From the NCBI GenBank assembly GCA_965246905.1, contig CBDFFZ010000009.1:62001-126000 (forward strand): a stretch of DNA of 64,000 nt, read 5' to 3'. The notes under the pieces are model-generated. The model had not been told where the DNA came from, searched no databases, and worked only from the letters and a program-made list of their open reading frames with translations. This document shows, in pieces, positions 34,702-44,185 of this stretch (the stretch's first letter is position 1; every line of letters starts with the position of its first letter). The position numbers and the translations under genes were made by a program. The stretch comes from UBA1952 sp965246905 (lineage in GTDB: Bacteria > Bacteroidota > Bacteroidia > Chitinophagales > Chitinophagaceae).

Positions 34702-36798
34702 ATGTACAGGAAACGGGATGCCATGCCAGCGATTAAATCAAGAAGAAAAGTCCGGGTCAGGAAACCAGCCAAACCAGTATTGGCTAAATTATCATCCAGT
34801 AAAACAGCTTTTGCCGCTATCCTCAAAAAGGTTGAAAAAGCAGCATTCTATACCACGGTACAGCCTATGCTGGCCACCCTTGTCGATGCGCCGTTTGATG
34901 ATGCCAACTGGCTCTATGAAGTGAAGTGGGATGGCTACCGCGCCGTCAGCTTCATGAACAAGAAAACCGTTGAGATCAAATCACGGAATGACAATTCCTT
35001 CAACGAGAAATACTATCCGGTCTATGAAGCCATGAAGGCCTGGGGCATCGACGCGGTTGTAGATGGCGAGATTGTCGTTGTCGGTAAGAATGGGCAGGCC
35101 AATTTCAGCGCTCTACAGAACTGGCGCAGCGAAGCAGATGGCGAGCTGCTTTTTTATGCCTTCGATATTCTTTGGTATAACGGCTACGATTTAAAAGGCC
35201 TGCCACTCATTGAGCGCAAGGCCATCCTGGAAAAGCTTATCCCCAAGCATTCCCTGATCCAGTACAGCAGGAATTTTGAAACGTCAGGCATTGAATTTTT
35301 AGAAGCTGCAAAGCGCATGGGCCTCGAAGGCATCATGGCCAAGCGTAAGGACAGCCTGTATGCGACAGGTAACCGAACCAAAGACTGGCTTAAGATCAAA
35401 GCTAATAAACGCCAGGAAGTGGTCATTGGCGGCTATACCAGGAACGAGGGCACTAAAAAGCCATTCAGCTCACTTTTGGTCGGTGTGTTCGAGCAAGGCA
35501 AATTTATCTATACCGGAAAGATCGGCACGGGCATCAACGTCAAATTGCAGAAAGAACTGCTGGAGCAATTTGAGCCGCTTATTATTGACAAGCCTGCTTT
35601 TACCGAAGTGCCCGATGTCAATAAGCCAAGCCGCTTCCGTCCCGATCCACCAAAGGCAAAAGCGGTGTGGCTTGAGCCCAAGCTGATCTGTGAAGTAAGC
35701 TTTGCCGAGATGACCACGGATGGCGTCATGCGCCATCCTTCTTTCGTAGGTATGCGCGATGATAAAAAGGCAAAAGACGTTGTTCTTGAAAAAGAGGCCA
35801 GCGCCAAAAAGCTGGTGCCGCCTGACAGCAATGCAGAGAAATATATAGCGTCCCGCGCCCAACAGGATCGTAAGACCCTTTTAAATCCAACGGAAGAAAC
35901 CCAGGTCAAAAAGATAAATGGCCACGACCTGAAATTTACCAACCTGAACAAAGTATACTGGCCTAAAGAGAAAGCTACCAAACGTGATCTTATAAATTAC
36001 TACTACCAGATCGCCCCTTTCATTCTGCCATACCTGAAAAACCGCCCGCAGAGCCTGAACCGCTATCCCAATGGCATAGGCGGCAAGAGCTTCTATCAGA
36101 AAGACGTTACCGGCAAGGTGCCGGACTGGATGAAGACCTATCTTTATCACAGCGAAGCCGACGACAGGGACCGCCACTACCTCGTAGGCCATGATGAGGC
36201 CACCTTGCTTTCCATGGCCGGCATGGGCTGCATCGAGATGAACCCATGGAGCAGCACGATTAAAAAACCCGGCCATCCGACCTGGTGCGTCATTGACCTG
36301 GATCCTGATAAGAATTCTTTTGACCAGGTCATCGAAGCGGCACAGGTAACGCACCAGATCCTCGAAAGCTTGGGCGTTGAAAGCTATTGCAAAACAAGTG
36401 GCTCGACCGGCCTTCATATTTATATTCCACTTGGCGGCAAATACACCTACGAGCAGTCTAAAGAATTTGCCCGGTTGATCGTAACGATGGTGCATCAGGA
36501 AATCCCAGAATATACCAGCATCGAGCGGATGATATCCAACCGGGATGGCAGGATGTACCTCGATTTTTTACAGAACCGGCCACATGCAACTATTGCCGCG
36601 CCATACTCGCTACGACCCAAACCGGGTGCAACCGTGTCCATGCCGCTGCACTGGGATGAAGTAAAGAAGGGCCTGAAGATGGCGGACTTTACAATATTCA
36701 ACGCGGCAGAACGGGTAACTGGGATCGGGGATATTTTCCAGCCGGTCTTAGGCAAAGGTGTCGATCTGATGGCCGTCCTAAAGTCGAACGGGCGATAG
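34702..36798 (+). CDS. ligD: Two-domain LigD: ATP-dependent ligase plus polymerase/primase
   Basis: A 698-residue protein from ATG 34702 (a GTG at 34669 also exists). After a basic tail, residues ~65-370 form an ATP-dependent DNA ligase domain with the nucleotide-binding Lys in YEVKWDGYRAV and motifs DGEIVVV, GLEGIMAKRKDS and DWLKIK. Residues ~410-690 form the LigD polymerase/primase domain (LKFTNLNKVYWP, CVIDLDPDKNSFD, KTSGSTGLHIYIPL). The 3'-phosphoesterase domain of the three-domain enzymes is missing. LigD seals double-strand breaks with Ku by end joining; no ku gene is in the window. Confidence 0.93.
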   Translation: MYRKRDAMPAIKSRRKVRVRKPAKPVLAKLSSSKTAFAAILKKVEKAAFYTTVQPMLATLVDAPFDDANWLYEVKWDGYRAVSFMNKKTVEIKSRNDNSFNEKYYPVYEAMKAWGIDAVVDGEIVVVGKNGQANFSALQNWRSEADGELLFYAFDILWYNGYDLKGLPLIERKAILEKLIPKHSLIQYSRNFETSGIEFLEAAKRMGLEGIMAKRKDSLYATGNRTKDWLKIKANKRQEVVIGGYTRNEGTKKPFSSLLVGVFEQGKFIYTGKIGTGINVKLQKELLEQFEPLIIDKPAFTEVPDVNKPSRFRPDPPKAKAVWLEPKLICEVSFAEMTTDGVMRHPSFVGMRDDKKAKDVVLEKEASAKKLVPPDSNAEKYIASRAQQDRKTLLNPTEETQVKKINGHDLKFTNLNKVYWPKEKATKRDLINYYYQIAPFILPYLKNRPQSLNRYPNGIGGKSFYQKDVTGKVPDWMKTYLYHSEADDRDRHYLVGHDEATLLSMAGMGCIEMNPWSSTIKKPGHPTWCVIDLDPDKNSFDQVIEAAQVTHQILESLGVESYCKTSGSTGLHIYIPLGGKYTYEQSKEFARLIVTMVHQEIPEYTSIERMISNRDGRMYLDFLQNRPHATIAAPYSLRPKPGATVSMPLHWDEVKKGLKMADFTIFNAAERVTGIGDIFQPVLGKGVDLMAVLKSNGR

Positions 36799-37226
36799 GA
36801 ATGGCCTTACGTGCAGATGAACCAGCTTCAGCTTAATTTTGCGGACATCAGCCGCATTTAAGCCGGCAATGTGCTTCGGTCAGGGCCTCTGAGGATACCG
36901 CAAGCATGATAATAGCAGCATTTTAGAAGAGCGGATTGGTTACGATACCGGTCCGGTCTTCTAAAATTTATGAGATGGCCTTCGGAAAGTGAGCGTTCGT
37001 CCCTTTCCGCCTCTTTATTTAAGGGCCATTCCGCAGTAGATAGGGAACGGCAACTGATCGGGAACCTGCGTCCATTTTGGCGTAGTGGTATGGGGGGAGA
37101 TGCCTGAGCACGTGCGGGTGAGCTACAGGCAGACGATATTTCAATTTTTCATGTATTGCACTCACATGGAAGATTAGCGCAAAATGATGTTTCCGATCAC
37201 GTAACCAGACAATATGAAACCGGTGA
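36799..37226. other. Intergenic stretch with one long hairpin
   Basis: Lies between convergent ligD and xseB. Apart from the hairpin at 36921-36966 I see no gene or signal. Confidence 0.4.
36921..36966. terminator. Long hairpin, probable two-way terminator
   Basis: Arms of 19 bases, TTTTAGAAGAGCGGATTGG against CCGGTCCGGTCTTCTAAAA, with 16 matches and an 8-base loop. T-runs flank both sides. It lies between convergent genes. Confidence 0.65.
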
Positions 37227-37439
37227 TCACGGCTGGTCCTTCTTGCCTGTCGCTTCCATCTGCCTGATGATGTTGTTCACCTCAGTTTCGGTCGATCTCA
37301 ATTTGGTCTGACAGTAGTTTATGAGCTCGGATGCACGTTTCACTTTCTCTGCAAGCACATCTACGGGCACTGCTTCCTTCTCAATCTCTTCGGTTATCTG
37401 CTTCAGCTCGTCGTAAGCCTCTTCATAGGTCATGGTCAT
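37227..37439 (-). CDS. xseB: Exonuclease VII small subunit
   Basis: A 70-residue all-helical protein with the XseB pattern MTYEEAYDELKQITEEIEKE, AEKVKRASELINYCQTKL. Exonuclease VII degrades single-stranded DNA from both ends; several small subunits bind one large subunit. It overlaps the 3' end of xseA by 17 bases, so the two are translated together. Confidence 0.93.
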   Translation of the reverse strand: MTMTYEEAYDELKQITEEIEKEAVPVDVLAEKVKRASELINYCQTKLRSTETEVNNIIRQMEATGKKDQP

Positions 37440-38805
37440 TGATGTTAATTTGGTCTGTGGTTATGGTATCGATCGTTGCGCCGATCTCTGCGCCGTCCAT
37501 GCGGATAGTGATGCGCTCGTCCTGTTTAAGCATGGATGGATTATTGATGATTTTATCATTCCTAATGATAATGGCGAAACCCCTCTTGAGAATACTTTCC
37601 GGGCTCATCACCTTTATGAGCGACCTGTAGTAATCAAGGCTGTTGCCCGCATCAGACAGGTATCTGGTAGCCCCTGAGGACAACCTGGCTGCTAAAGTAT
37701 CCAGCTCACTCTGCTTTCTTTCAATAGTGATCATGGGCTTCATGGCAAGCTTTGCGCTAAGCTGGGACAGGGCGTCCTTATGTGCCTGTAGTATATCCTT
37801 CGTCTCGTTGATCAGTATACCGTTGAGCCTCGAGAGCTGTTGTTGCCTGGCGCTCACCGTCTGCTGCGACTGGATGACAATACGCTGGCGCATTCCGGAC
37901 AGCTCGTCCTCGAAGTCCCTGTTGTGTGCAAGGATCGTCTCAGCCGCGATGGACGGTGTCTTGACCGACGTGTGGGCCATCAGGTCGGTGATCGTCTCGT
38001 TGATCTGGTGACCGATGCCCGAGATCACAGGTATCGGGAACGATGCGATCATGCAGGCGACATCGTAGTGGTTGAAGAGCAGCAGGTCGGTCTGAGCGCC
38101 GCCGCCTCTTATAATCACAACAGCATCGTAATCCTTTTCAGACGCTTTGATGCTGTCCAGCGTTTTGCAAAGCCCACCGGCATTCCCTTCGCCCTGCACG
38201 ATGGTGAAGTAAGGCGTCAGGTGGATTTGGTAGCCGTGCCGGTTCGTCTCAAGGGTGTTCCTGAAATCGATATATCCAGCGGCACTGCTTGAAGTGACCA
38301 CGGCGATCTTTTGTACCACCCTTGAGATGTCGAGGCTGTTGTTGGTGGTGATGTAACGTCCCCCTACCCTGCGCACATGACCGGCGTGTTCTTTCACCAA
38401 CCGCTCGAGTACTTCCAGGCGCTGTTGTTCCAGCTGCCCGATGGTGAAGGAGGCATCGATGTCGTTCAGGATAAGTTGAAGCCCGTACTGCTGGTGGAAG
38501 GACACCGAGACGTTGACCAGGACGCGGATGTTGCTCTTGAAGACCTGGCCGGTGGTGCGCTGGAAGGAAGCGATCGCAGTAGCGCCAACATCCGACCAGG
38601 CGACCGCCGACATCTTCGCGGTTAGCATGCCGCTGACCGTGCTCTTCTCTGCCAGGCAGAAGTAATGAGTTCCTTTGCCTGAGTAGAATTTATGGTCGGT
38701 GACGTCTGCAACGACCCAATATCTCTGGAATGCGAACGCATCGGAAAGCACAGACTTGATCCTGCCCGCGAGCTCGCTTAAAGTGATATGGTTTCTGGAT
38801 TGCAC
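37423..38805 (-). CDS. xseA: Exonuclease VII large subunit
   Basis: A 460-residue XseA. The N-terminal OB-fold includes RYWVVADVTDHKFYSGKGTH and the catalytic domain has AVVTSSSAAGYIDF, VVIIRGGGAQTDLLLFN and PVISGIGHQINETITDLMAH. A long coiled coil and a short C-terminal part (LKRGFAIIIRNDKII) follow. Working with XseB it trims single-stranded DNA in repair. Its place beside ligD and the mutasome suggests a repair cassette that moved together, since core copies are normally elsewhere (inference). Confidence 0.95.
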   Translation of the reverse strand: MQSRNHITLSELAGRIKSVLSDAFAFQRYWVVADVTDHKFYSGKGTHYFCLAEKSTVSGMLTAKMSAVAWSDVGATAIASFQRTTGQVFKSNIRVLVNVSVSFHQQYGLQLILNDIDASFTIGQLEQQRLEVLERLVKEHAGHVRRVGGRYITTNNSLDISRVVQKIAVVTSSSAAGYIDFRNTLETNRHGYQIHLTPYFTIVQGEGNAGGLCKTLDSIKASEKDYDAVVIIRGGGAQTDLLLFNHYDVACMIASFPIPVISGIGHQINETITDLMAHTSVKTPSIAAETILAHNRDFEDELSGMRQRIVIQSQQTVSARQQQLSRLNGILINETKDILQAHKDALSQLSAKLAMKPMITIERKQSELDTLAARLSSGATRYLSDAGNSLDYYRSLIKVMSPESILKRGFAIIIRNDKIINNPSMLKQDERITIRMDGAEIGATIDTITTDQININDHDL

Positions 38806-38944
38806 TTTTGTTGGATCGGCTTGTACGATCTTTTAAATAATGTGGGAAGAAAGAAAGGACTGTAAAAGCGGGTCACAAATTAGCCGGCCATGTCTTAACG
38901 ACACTGTCTGATGGCTTGCAACATCACCGAGACCCACATCCGCT

Positions 38945-39175
38945 TTACCAGTGATCTTCATAAAAAAAGGCCGCGACTATAAGACCAGCCATCCCCGAAA
39001 TGATAATGATCGAAAAAGGATTGGCAATATTAAAGGTCCAACCGAAAAAAAATCGCTTAGGAATGAACAGGCGCTTATCTTCCTTGTTAAAATAAAAAAT
39101 CCCCAGCTTCCAGTTAGCGGGGTCGTTATGCCAACTGTCTAAAACATCCTGGGACGGTTTGAAATTATTGTCCAT
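38945..39175 (-). CDS. DUF5808-domain small membrane protein
   Basis: A 76-residue protein. It carries the DUF5808 pattern WHNDPANWKLGIFYFNKED, then KRLFIPKRFFFGWTFNIANP, and one membrane segment (FSIIIISGMAGLIVAAFFY). The domain is common in small inner-membrane proteins, function unknown. It stands alone between xseA and the rightward secreted-protein gene. Confidence 0.8.
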   Translation of the reverse strand: MDNNFKPSQDVLDSWHNDPANWKLGIFYFNKEDKRLFIPKRFFFGWTFNIANPFSIIIISGMAGLIVAAFFYEDHW

Positions 39176-39358
39176 AATTCAATCGATAATTTAAACCTCA
39201 ATCAAAAGGCACTAAATCATGCCAGGACCAATTTGAGAGCATAATGTAATACCCGATAAATAATATCACAATGGCCCGTGAGGGCAACGATACCGGGGTC
39301 GGTAGCTGAATGTCCATATAAGTACGGCATGTCTCTTTAAAAGCAATGAATTAATTTT

Positions 39359-39970
39359 ATGCTTATGCACTGCCACATTGTGCCAAAGATCCTGTTCCTG
39401 CTCATAGCGGGCTTTTTGTCAAATAACCTTTCAGCAAAGGACAGGTATTACAGAAGGCTTACGCCAGGGGCCTTTAAGCGATTTAGCGATGTGGCACGGG
39501 TCGGATCCGGCAAATATGGCACTTTGTACCGCGTTGGAAGCGCTACCGGCCACGCGATGGAACAGCATCAATTTGTATTGGAAAGACCTGCCGACAAGAA
39601 CAGGCACAATTACTATCTTTTCAATGACGACGCTACCCTGCTCAACGATTCGACCCTTAGGTTCAATAAAGCCGGTGGCTTTGTTTTCGAGAATGGCTCG
39701 TGGATCCATGAAGGCGGTCAATGGGTCTATGCGGATTTTTACAGTGACCGTACCGGGAGCGGAGTGAGGTTTAATACAGATACCAGCTCCGGCATCTCTA
39801 TCCCACCGGACCTCGGAAAAGGCATTTATATTTACGAGGGTGGCGAATTGAAAATGGTGACCTCAGACCAATCGGAAGAGACCTTTTCCGATCTTAAGAA
39901 GGACGGCCTTTATTTCCTTCCCAATCCGGGGTTTTTGTACTTTGACCTTTTGCTTAGCCGTGTCGAGTAA
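39359..39970 (+). CDS. Unknown secreted protein, 203 residues
   Basis: A signal peptide (HIVPKILFLLIAGFLSNNLS, cut near SA-KD) leads a mature protein rich in Tyr, Gly and Asp. It has NYYLFNDDATLLNDSTLRFN, IHEGGQWVYADFYSDRTGSG and YIYEGGELKMVTSD, a beta-strand pattern. Probably periplasmic or surface-exposed. No family recognised. Start ATG 39359 or the ATG two codons later. Confidence 0.6.
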   Translation: MLMHCHIVPKILFLLIAGFLSNNLSAKDRYYRRLTPGAFKRFSDVARVGSGKYGTLYRVGSATGHAMEQHQFVLERPADKNRHNYYLFNDDATLLNDSTLRFNKAGGFVFENGSWIHEGGQWVYADFYSDRTGSGVRFNTDTSSGISIPPDLGKGIYIYEGGELKMVTSDQSEETFSDLKKDGLYFLPNPGFLYFDLLLSRVE

Positions 39971-40176
39971 GACCATCCCAGGCCCTGAATCCAGGTCTCG
40001 TTACCGGTGAACCAGAAGAGCATCCTAATCGCTTCTATTGGCCATCCTCATCCATCCGTCATGGTTTCCTTTTCTCTTAAATTCTCTCATAACTCTTTCA
40101 GCTTCCCTCGAAGTAGATCGTGTTATTCTCTGCATCCTTCTTTTTTATAGTCAGGGAAGCAATTTTGCCCTGTGTC

Positions 40177-40977
40177 TCATACTGCCGCCACCTTGCTCAG
40201 GACAAAAGCACAGAGAAACCCGAAGACCGTGATCAGGCCGGCATAGTTGTGGGCCGATTCGAAGGCTTCCGGTATCATGGTATCTGAAAGCATGGCAAAA
40301 ATAGCGCCCGCGGCTACCGCCGTAGTAGCCGCTATGACCTCATGGCCGAAATGGGAAAAGACCGTATACCCGACAAGCGAAGCAATTCCCGATACCAGTG
40401 CAATGCCGCCCCAGATAGCGAAAACATAGACCGGGCCACGTCCCGCCTGCCGCATGCCGGCCGACGAGGACAGGCCTTCGGGTATGTTCGACATGAATAT
40501 TGCAATCACTGCAACTATGCTGACCGCACCGCCGCTGATCATGCTTACCCCGATCACTATGGATTCAGGGATACCATCCAGCAACGCCCCGAGCGCGATC
40601 GCCGTACCGCTGCCTTGTTGTTCACCCTCGGAAGCCTGCTGAGCACCCGACCGCTTGCGGTGCTTTGCGCCAAATTTGCTGAGCAGGACGTTTGCCATCG
40701 TGTATAAGAGCGCGCCACCGATGAACCCGATGGAAGTCGAATCGAAACCGCCGCCTTTGTACGCTTCGTCCATCAGGTCGAAGGACAGGGCCGAGATGAG
40801 CACGCCACTGCCGAAGGCCATGATGCCTGCGACAAGGAGCCTGTTGAGTGGAACATAGTACCCGACCAGAGCCCCCAGCACAAGCGCAGACCCTGAAACC
40901 AGGCCCCAGAGACCCGCCTTTACCGAAATAGGCAACAAAGTAGAAATAGATTGAGGAATGCGTTCCTTTAGCAGCAT
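40177..40977 (-). CDS. ZIP-family divalent metal transporter
   Basis: A 266-residue inner-membrane protein with about eight membrane segments. Conserved metal-site motifs are ALGALLDGIPESIVIG in the middle and IFMSNIPEGLSSS in the next segment. A short His/Lys/Gln-rich loop (KHRKRSGAQQASEGEQQG) separates the two halves. ZIP proteins bring zinc, iron or manganese into the cytoplasm; the exact metal cannot be read from sequence. It is monocistronic. Confidence 0.9.
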   Translation of the reverse strand: MLLKERIPQSISTLLPISVKAGLWGLVSGSALVLGALVGYYVPLNRLLVAGIMAFGSGVLISALSFDLMDEAYKGGGFDSTSIGFIGGALLYTMANVLLSKFGAKHRKRSGAQQASEGEQQGSGTAIALGALLDGIPESIVIGVSMISGGAVSIVAVIAIFMSNIPEGLSSSAGMRQAGRGPVYVFAIWGGIALVSGIASLVGYTVFSHFGHEVIAATTAVAAGAIFAMLSDTMIPEAFESAHNYAGLITVFGFLCAFVLSKVAAV

Positions 40978-41942
40978 CTAAAACTATGCCCGTAATTGCG
41001 GACCGGTGCGCCGGATGAGAGGATTTGGGGAACACGCAAACAGATGCCTGAGCAAACCAACCCAGCTACCTTCAGGATACCGTTTCCTTTCCTGACCTGC
41101 AACACCCGACCACGCCGCGGACGACCATCTGATTTTCACAAGCCTCTTCCATCTTCCTCTTCAATCAATCCCCTTCCACAGAGCAGACAGCGCCCTTTCC
41201 CTGCACCCTACTCAGTTGCTCTTCAGAGAGAATATCCATCCAGTTCGTTTAGAGGAATTAGAAACAAGCAGAACCAGTTCCTAAAATTCCTTTGAACCTT
41301 CAGAGACATTCTCTTTCTGAGAGAGCAATCCGAGCAGCGGTTGGGTTTGACATGCCTTTCAGTGGTACGCACCCTTCGGAACAGGCACCAATCGTTCCTC
41401 TGATGTTCTGAGAATTCCGACTGGCCTCTTTGGAAGCCTGAGCCTAAGCATGGAAGGCTTTTCTATATTCACCGTTCCAGCAAAATACCACCCCTTTTAC
41501 TTTATATGGCCGTTCCTTTCGGCCGTGCATTTTTGACCAGGTTGTCGGCGCTGAGGGACAGAGCCTGGATTGAGGTTGAAAGACAAGACGGGCAGTTCCG
41601 CCGGCCAGTGAGGTTGTTCGGGAACCGTCATCGTTCCCGGGCGGTCAAGTTATAGCCAACACCGCCCTATGCTTCTTTAAATACTTCTCTTTGTTGAAAA
41701 AGGAAGCACTTGGTTGCAGTATAGGCGATTGTTGCGAAGATTGGAAACAGGAAGAGACAGTTCCAGGTCGGAGGTCATTTGACCTTTTGGATTTGAGGTT
41801 TTCAGCCAGGTTCGAGTTGAAGCAGGCTTGTCGAAGAGGTCAAAAATGACCCCCTCGTATGGTGAAAATAAAAGTGTTATTTTGACACCTATCCTTTAGC
41901 CCGTTCTTAATTTATAAGCAGGTTTACGCACTAAAGAGCTGA
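40978..41942. other. Long gap between ZIP gene and CBASS locus
   Basis: About 960 bases without a convincing gene. It holds a small GGCCG / CGGCC hairpin near 41509 followed by GTGCATTTTTG, and the palindrome cluster at 41772-41889. The composition changes from GC-rich to AT-rich near 41.9 kb, which marks the left edge of the CBASS insert. Confidence 0.45.
41772..41889. repeat. Cluster of GGTCA palindromes at the CBASS end
   Basis: AGGTCA-TT-TGACCT at 41772-41785 is a perfect 14-base palindrome. GGTCA-AAAA-TGACC at 41838-41851 follows 66 bases on. Next comes a hairpin from GGTGAAAATAA (41861) to TTATTTTGACACC (ends 41889). All lie just past the natural 3' end of the second nucleotidyltransferase gene (41943). 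Confidence 0.6.
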
Positions 41943-42979
41943 TTAGGCAACCTGAAAATAATCAAGAATATTGCGCTCATCCTTTCCTACATCCTCAAGC
42001 ATTGCAAAACAGAATTTTGAAATCTCTTCTTTTTCATACCTATCGAGTGTATCTGAGATTACGTTATTGCATGTTCGCGCAGTCTCTTACTCGTATGGAG
42101 GTAATTTTAGAACCAATGTAATCCAGCACATCCATAAGTCCATTTTCCAGCCCTCTTGCAATCTTTCGTTCGGCAAAAGCCCGGCTTAACAAGATGTTCA
42201 ATGAAAACGGACGGAATTTTTAAATTGTTTTCCTTCTTCCAAATCTTTAATAGCTTGACAATGCTTCTTTGCTTTTCTGTAAATTTTAAAGCAAGTCCTT
42301 GCTTCTGAGCGTTTGTCTTTCGCCATGATTCTGATCGTTTAGAGTAAATAAACATGTCTCCTTGTCCATTATCAAGCTCTCTGCCACACACTATATCAAT
42401 CCGCTTTAGCTCACCATTTATGCGAAAGAATAGCCCTGTAGAGTATTCTTGTTCTCTCATTGATTCAAAATGAACATCAGCGAATTTTTCTCGCAAGAAG
42501 CAGTCAACAAGGTTCCACATTTCGTCAAGAAAAATGGCACCCTTATAGAACTTTAGTTGTATATCTACATCAGACCCTGCTATAGCAGTACCACGCTCAA
42601 TAGAACCTCTAATAGTAGGATACTCTGTTAAGGAGTCTTGAAATTCATTATAGAGTAGCCGTTGAAGTTTTGCCGCTTTCTGGTTAAGTATTGTACAATC
42701 ATCTGTATAGTCTGTTAATGCCTGTTCGATCACAAACGAAATTCCGCCTATTGCATTTAGGGTATCAGACATTTCCTTATCCCTTAAAGTTCCAATAAGA
42801 AAACCTGTACCACCACCAATTGCAACGCCTTTTATAAAGGCAATAAAAAGTGAGTCCCAATCAAATTTTCTGTTTGGATCAGGATCGGAAAGCTGTGAGA
42901 GGACGTTTATTAAGCCGTTGCCGCATCCTGCTATTGCGGCACCGCCAAGTGTGTATTTTAATGCTTTGTTCATACTCAC
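41943..42979 (-). pseudogene. Second nucleotidyltransferase of CBASS locus, two frameshifts
   Basis: The unbroken frame is 42107-42979 (290 residues). It starts with two hydrophobic segments (~10-30 and ~48-62, FIKGVAIGGGTGFLIGTL), then a CD-NTase-like core: IRGSIERGTAIAGSDVDIQL carries the Gly-Ser motif and the Asp pair, and ELKRIDIVCGRELDNGQ the third Asp. Near 42172-42193 the frame breaks: the next frame reads RAFAERKIARGLENGLMDVL and DYIGSKITSIRVRDCANMQ. A second break near 42062-42090 leads into NNVISDTLDRYEKEEISKF, ending at a stop at 41943. Both continuations look like the natural CD-NTase end, so single-base indels split the gene. Membrane segments on a CD-NTase are unusual. Confidence 0.75.
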
Positions 42980-43728
42980 GATTCAATTTTTATTGATTCA
43001 ACATAGCTTAATGTCGTGAGCAGACTATGGTACAAAGTGAACTTTGAATTTGCAAAATTTAGCCTTGGGTTTCGGTCTAACTGCTTGGTAGTATATGCGA
43101 CAAAACAAGCATCTTCATCAGTGTTAGAAGTTATAATGTCCTTGATATTTTGCTGCGACAAGTCGCCATCAGCATTGTTAAACACTATTAGGTCATGGTC
43201 TGGGAATTCATCAAAAGATCCATTGACTCGGTAGATAACGTTCTTGAATTTGAATTTTGACATCGTATGCTTTACTTCTTCCTGTGATGATTCATTAGCA
43301 CTAATAACAAGAATTTTCTTCTGAGCCTTCAGTCTTGTTTCAAATTCTTGATTGCTGACTAATTTGATTATCTCTTCTCTTTTTTGCTCAACAATAGTTT
43401 CAATTCTCTCATTGATGGCTGTCTTTATTTTCTTATTCATACCCCAAAACATCATATAAATCCCGTAAAGTGTTGCAGGGATGCCTAAGCCAAGTATAAT
43501 CAAGAAAATGTTTCTTACATTCTTGTATTCATCATCAATTTGCATCTTCGCTGCTTCGACTGCTTTATGAGTTTCGACTTTTGAATAGTTGTCAATATTC
43601 GCTTTGTAATCTTCTAAATATCTCAGACGTTGTTCTACGCTTGCAATTTTAGCGGAATCATTTTGAGCTAATGAGTTTGACCAGATAGTTACACAGCATA
43701 TTAAAAGGATAAATTTAGCAATCTTCAT
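42976..43728 (-). CDS. Membrane-anchored CBASS effector, NARF-like
   Basis: A 250-residue protein from ATG 43728 (MKIAKFILLICCVTIWSNSL). It has a signal-like first segment, a helical region, a membrane span at about residues 75-97 (IFLIILGLGIPATLYGIYMM) and a coiled coil (INERIETIVEQKREEII). The last ~115 residues form a Rossmann-like domain (KKILVISANESSQEEVKHTM, HDLIVFNNADGDLSQQN, ACFVAYTTKQLD), which resembles the NARF domain predicted in CD-NTase operons. Such effectors are thought to sense the cyclic nucleotide and harm the membrane. It overlaps the JAMM gene by 14 bases and the next gene by 4. Confidence 0.65.
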   Translation of the reverse strand: MKIAKFILLICCVTIWSNSLAQNDSAKIASVEQRLRYLEDYKANIDNYSKVETHKAVEAAKMQIDDEYKNVRNIFLIILGLGIPATLYGIYMMFWGMNKKIKTAINERIETIVEQKREEIIKLVSNQEFETRLKAQKKILVISANESSQEEVKHTMSKFKFKNVIYRVNGSFDEFPDHDLIVFNNADGDLSQQNIKDIITSNTDEDACFVAYTTKQLDRNPRLNFANSKFTLYHSLLTTLSYVESIKIES

Positions 43729-44185
43729 ATTTATATAATTTATTTTCGATGGTGATGTAGAACTCAAATTCTGTATTAGTTTTCTGGAGACCAATTATAA
43801 GCAATACTGGATTTTTTATTGCCACTTCCGAATGATTAGAAATTGCTCTCATTGCCCTAACGTCTGTAGCGCTCGGAATTGGCAATCCGTCAGGGTGCGT
43901 ATGCCATTCACCAACATAGTATTTTTGTGGTGTCTGTGAATAGAACTCCTTTAATTGTTCCTCTATACCGCCAGCATCTCTTTCAAAGAGATATGGTGTG
44001 CCTTTGTATTTTTGGGGCAATATGCAGTCTGTGATTTGTACCTGCCGCAAATCTTCTCCATAATTGCCAACTAAGAATCCCCCAAACTCGTCTGGATAAT
44101 GTGCTATGCCAATATCTACTAAGGAATTTAGCAAATCCTCTTCCATAAAAATTGTCAAGCCTCTATCTGCATTTTTCAAAATCAA
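43715..44185 (-). CDS. cap3: Cap3-like JAMM peptidase of type II CBASS
   Basis: A 156-residue JAB/MPN+ metalloprotease. The zinc motif is complete: Glu in PDEFGGFLVGNYGE, and GEWHTHPDGLPIPSATD with both His, the Ser and the Asp. In type II CBASS, Cap3 removes the CD-NTase from the targets to which Cap2 attaches it. It overlaps the Cap2 end by four bases (44182-44185). The gene looks intact. Confidence 0.88.
   Translation of the reverse strand: MILKNADRGLTIFMEEDLLNSLVDIGIAHYPDEFGGFLVGNYGEDLRQVQITDCILPQKYKGTPYLFERDAGGIEEQLKEFYSQTPQKYYVGEWHTHPDGLPIPSATDVRAMRAISNHSEVAIKNPVLLIIGLQKTNTEFEFYITIENKLYKYEDC

Noticed and set aside
34702..36798. Complete bacterial end-joining system
   Set aside because: No ku gene is recognisable in the window.
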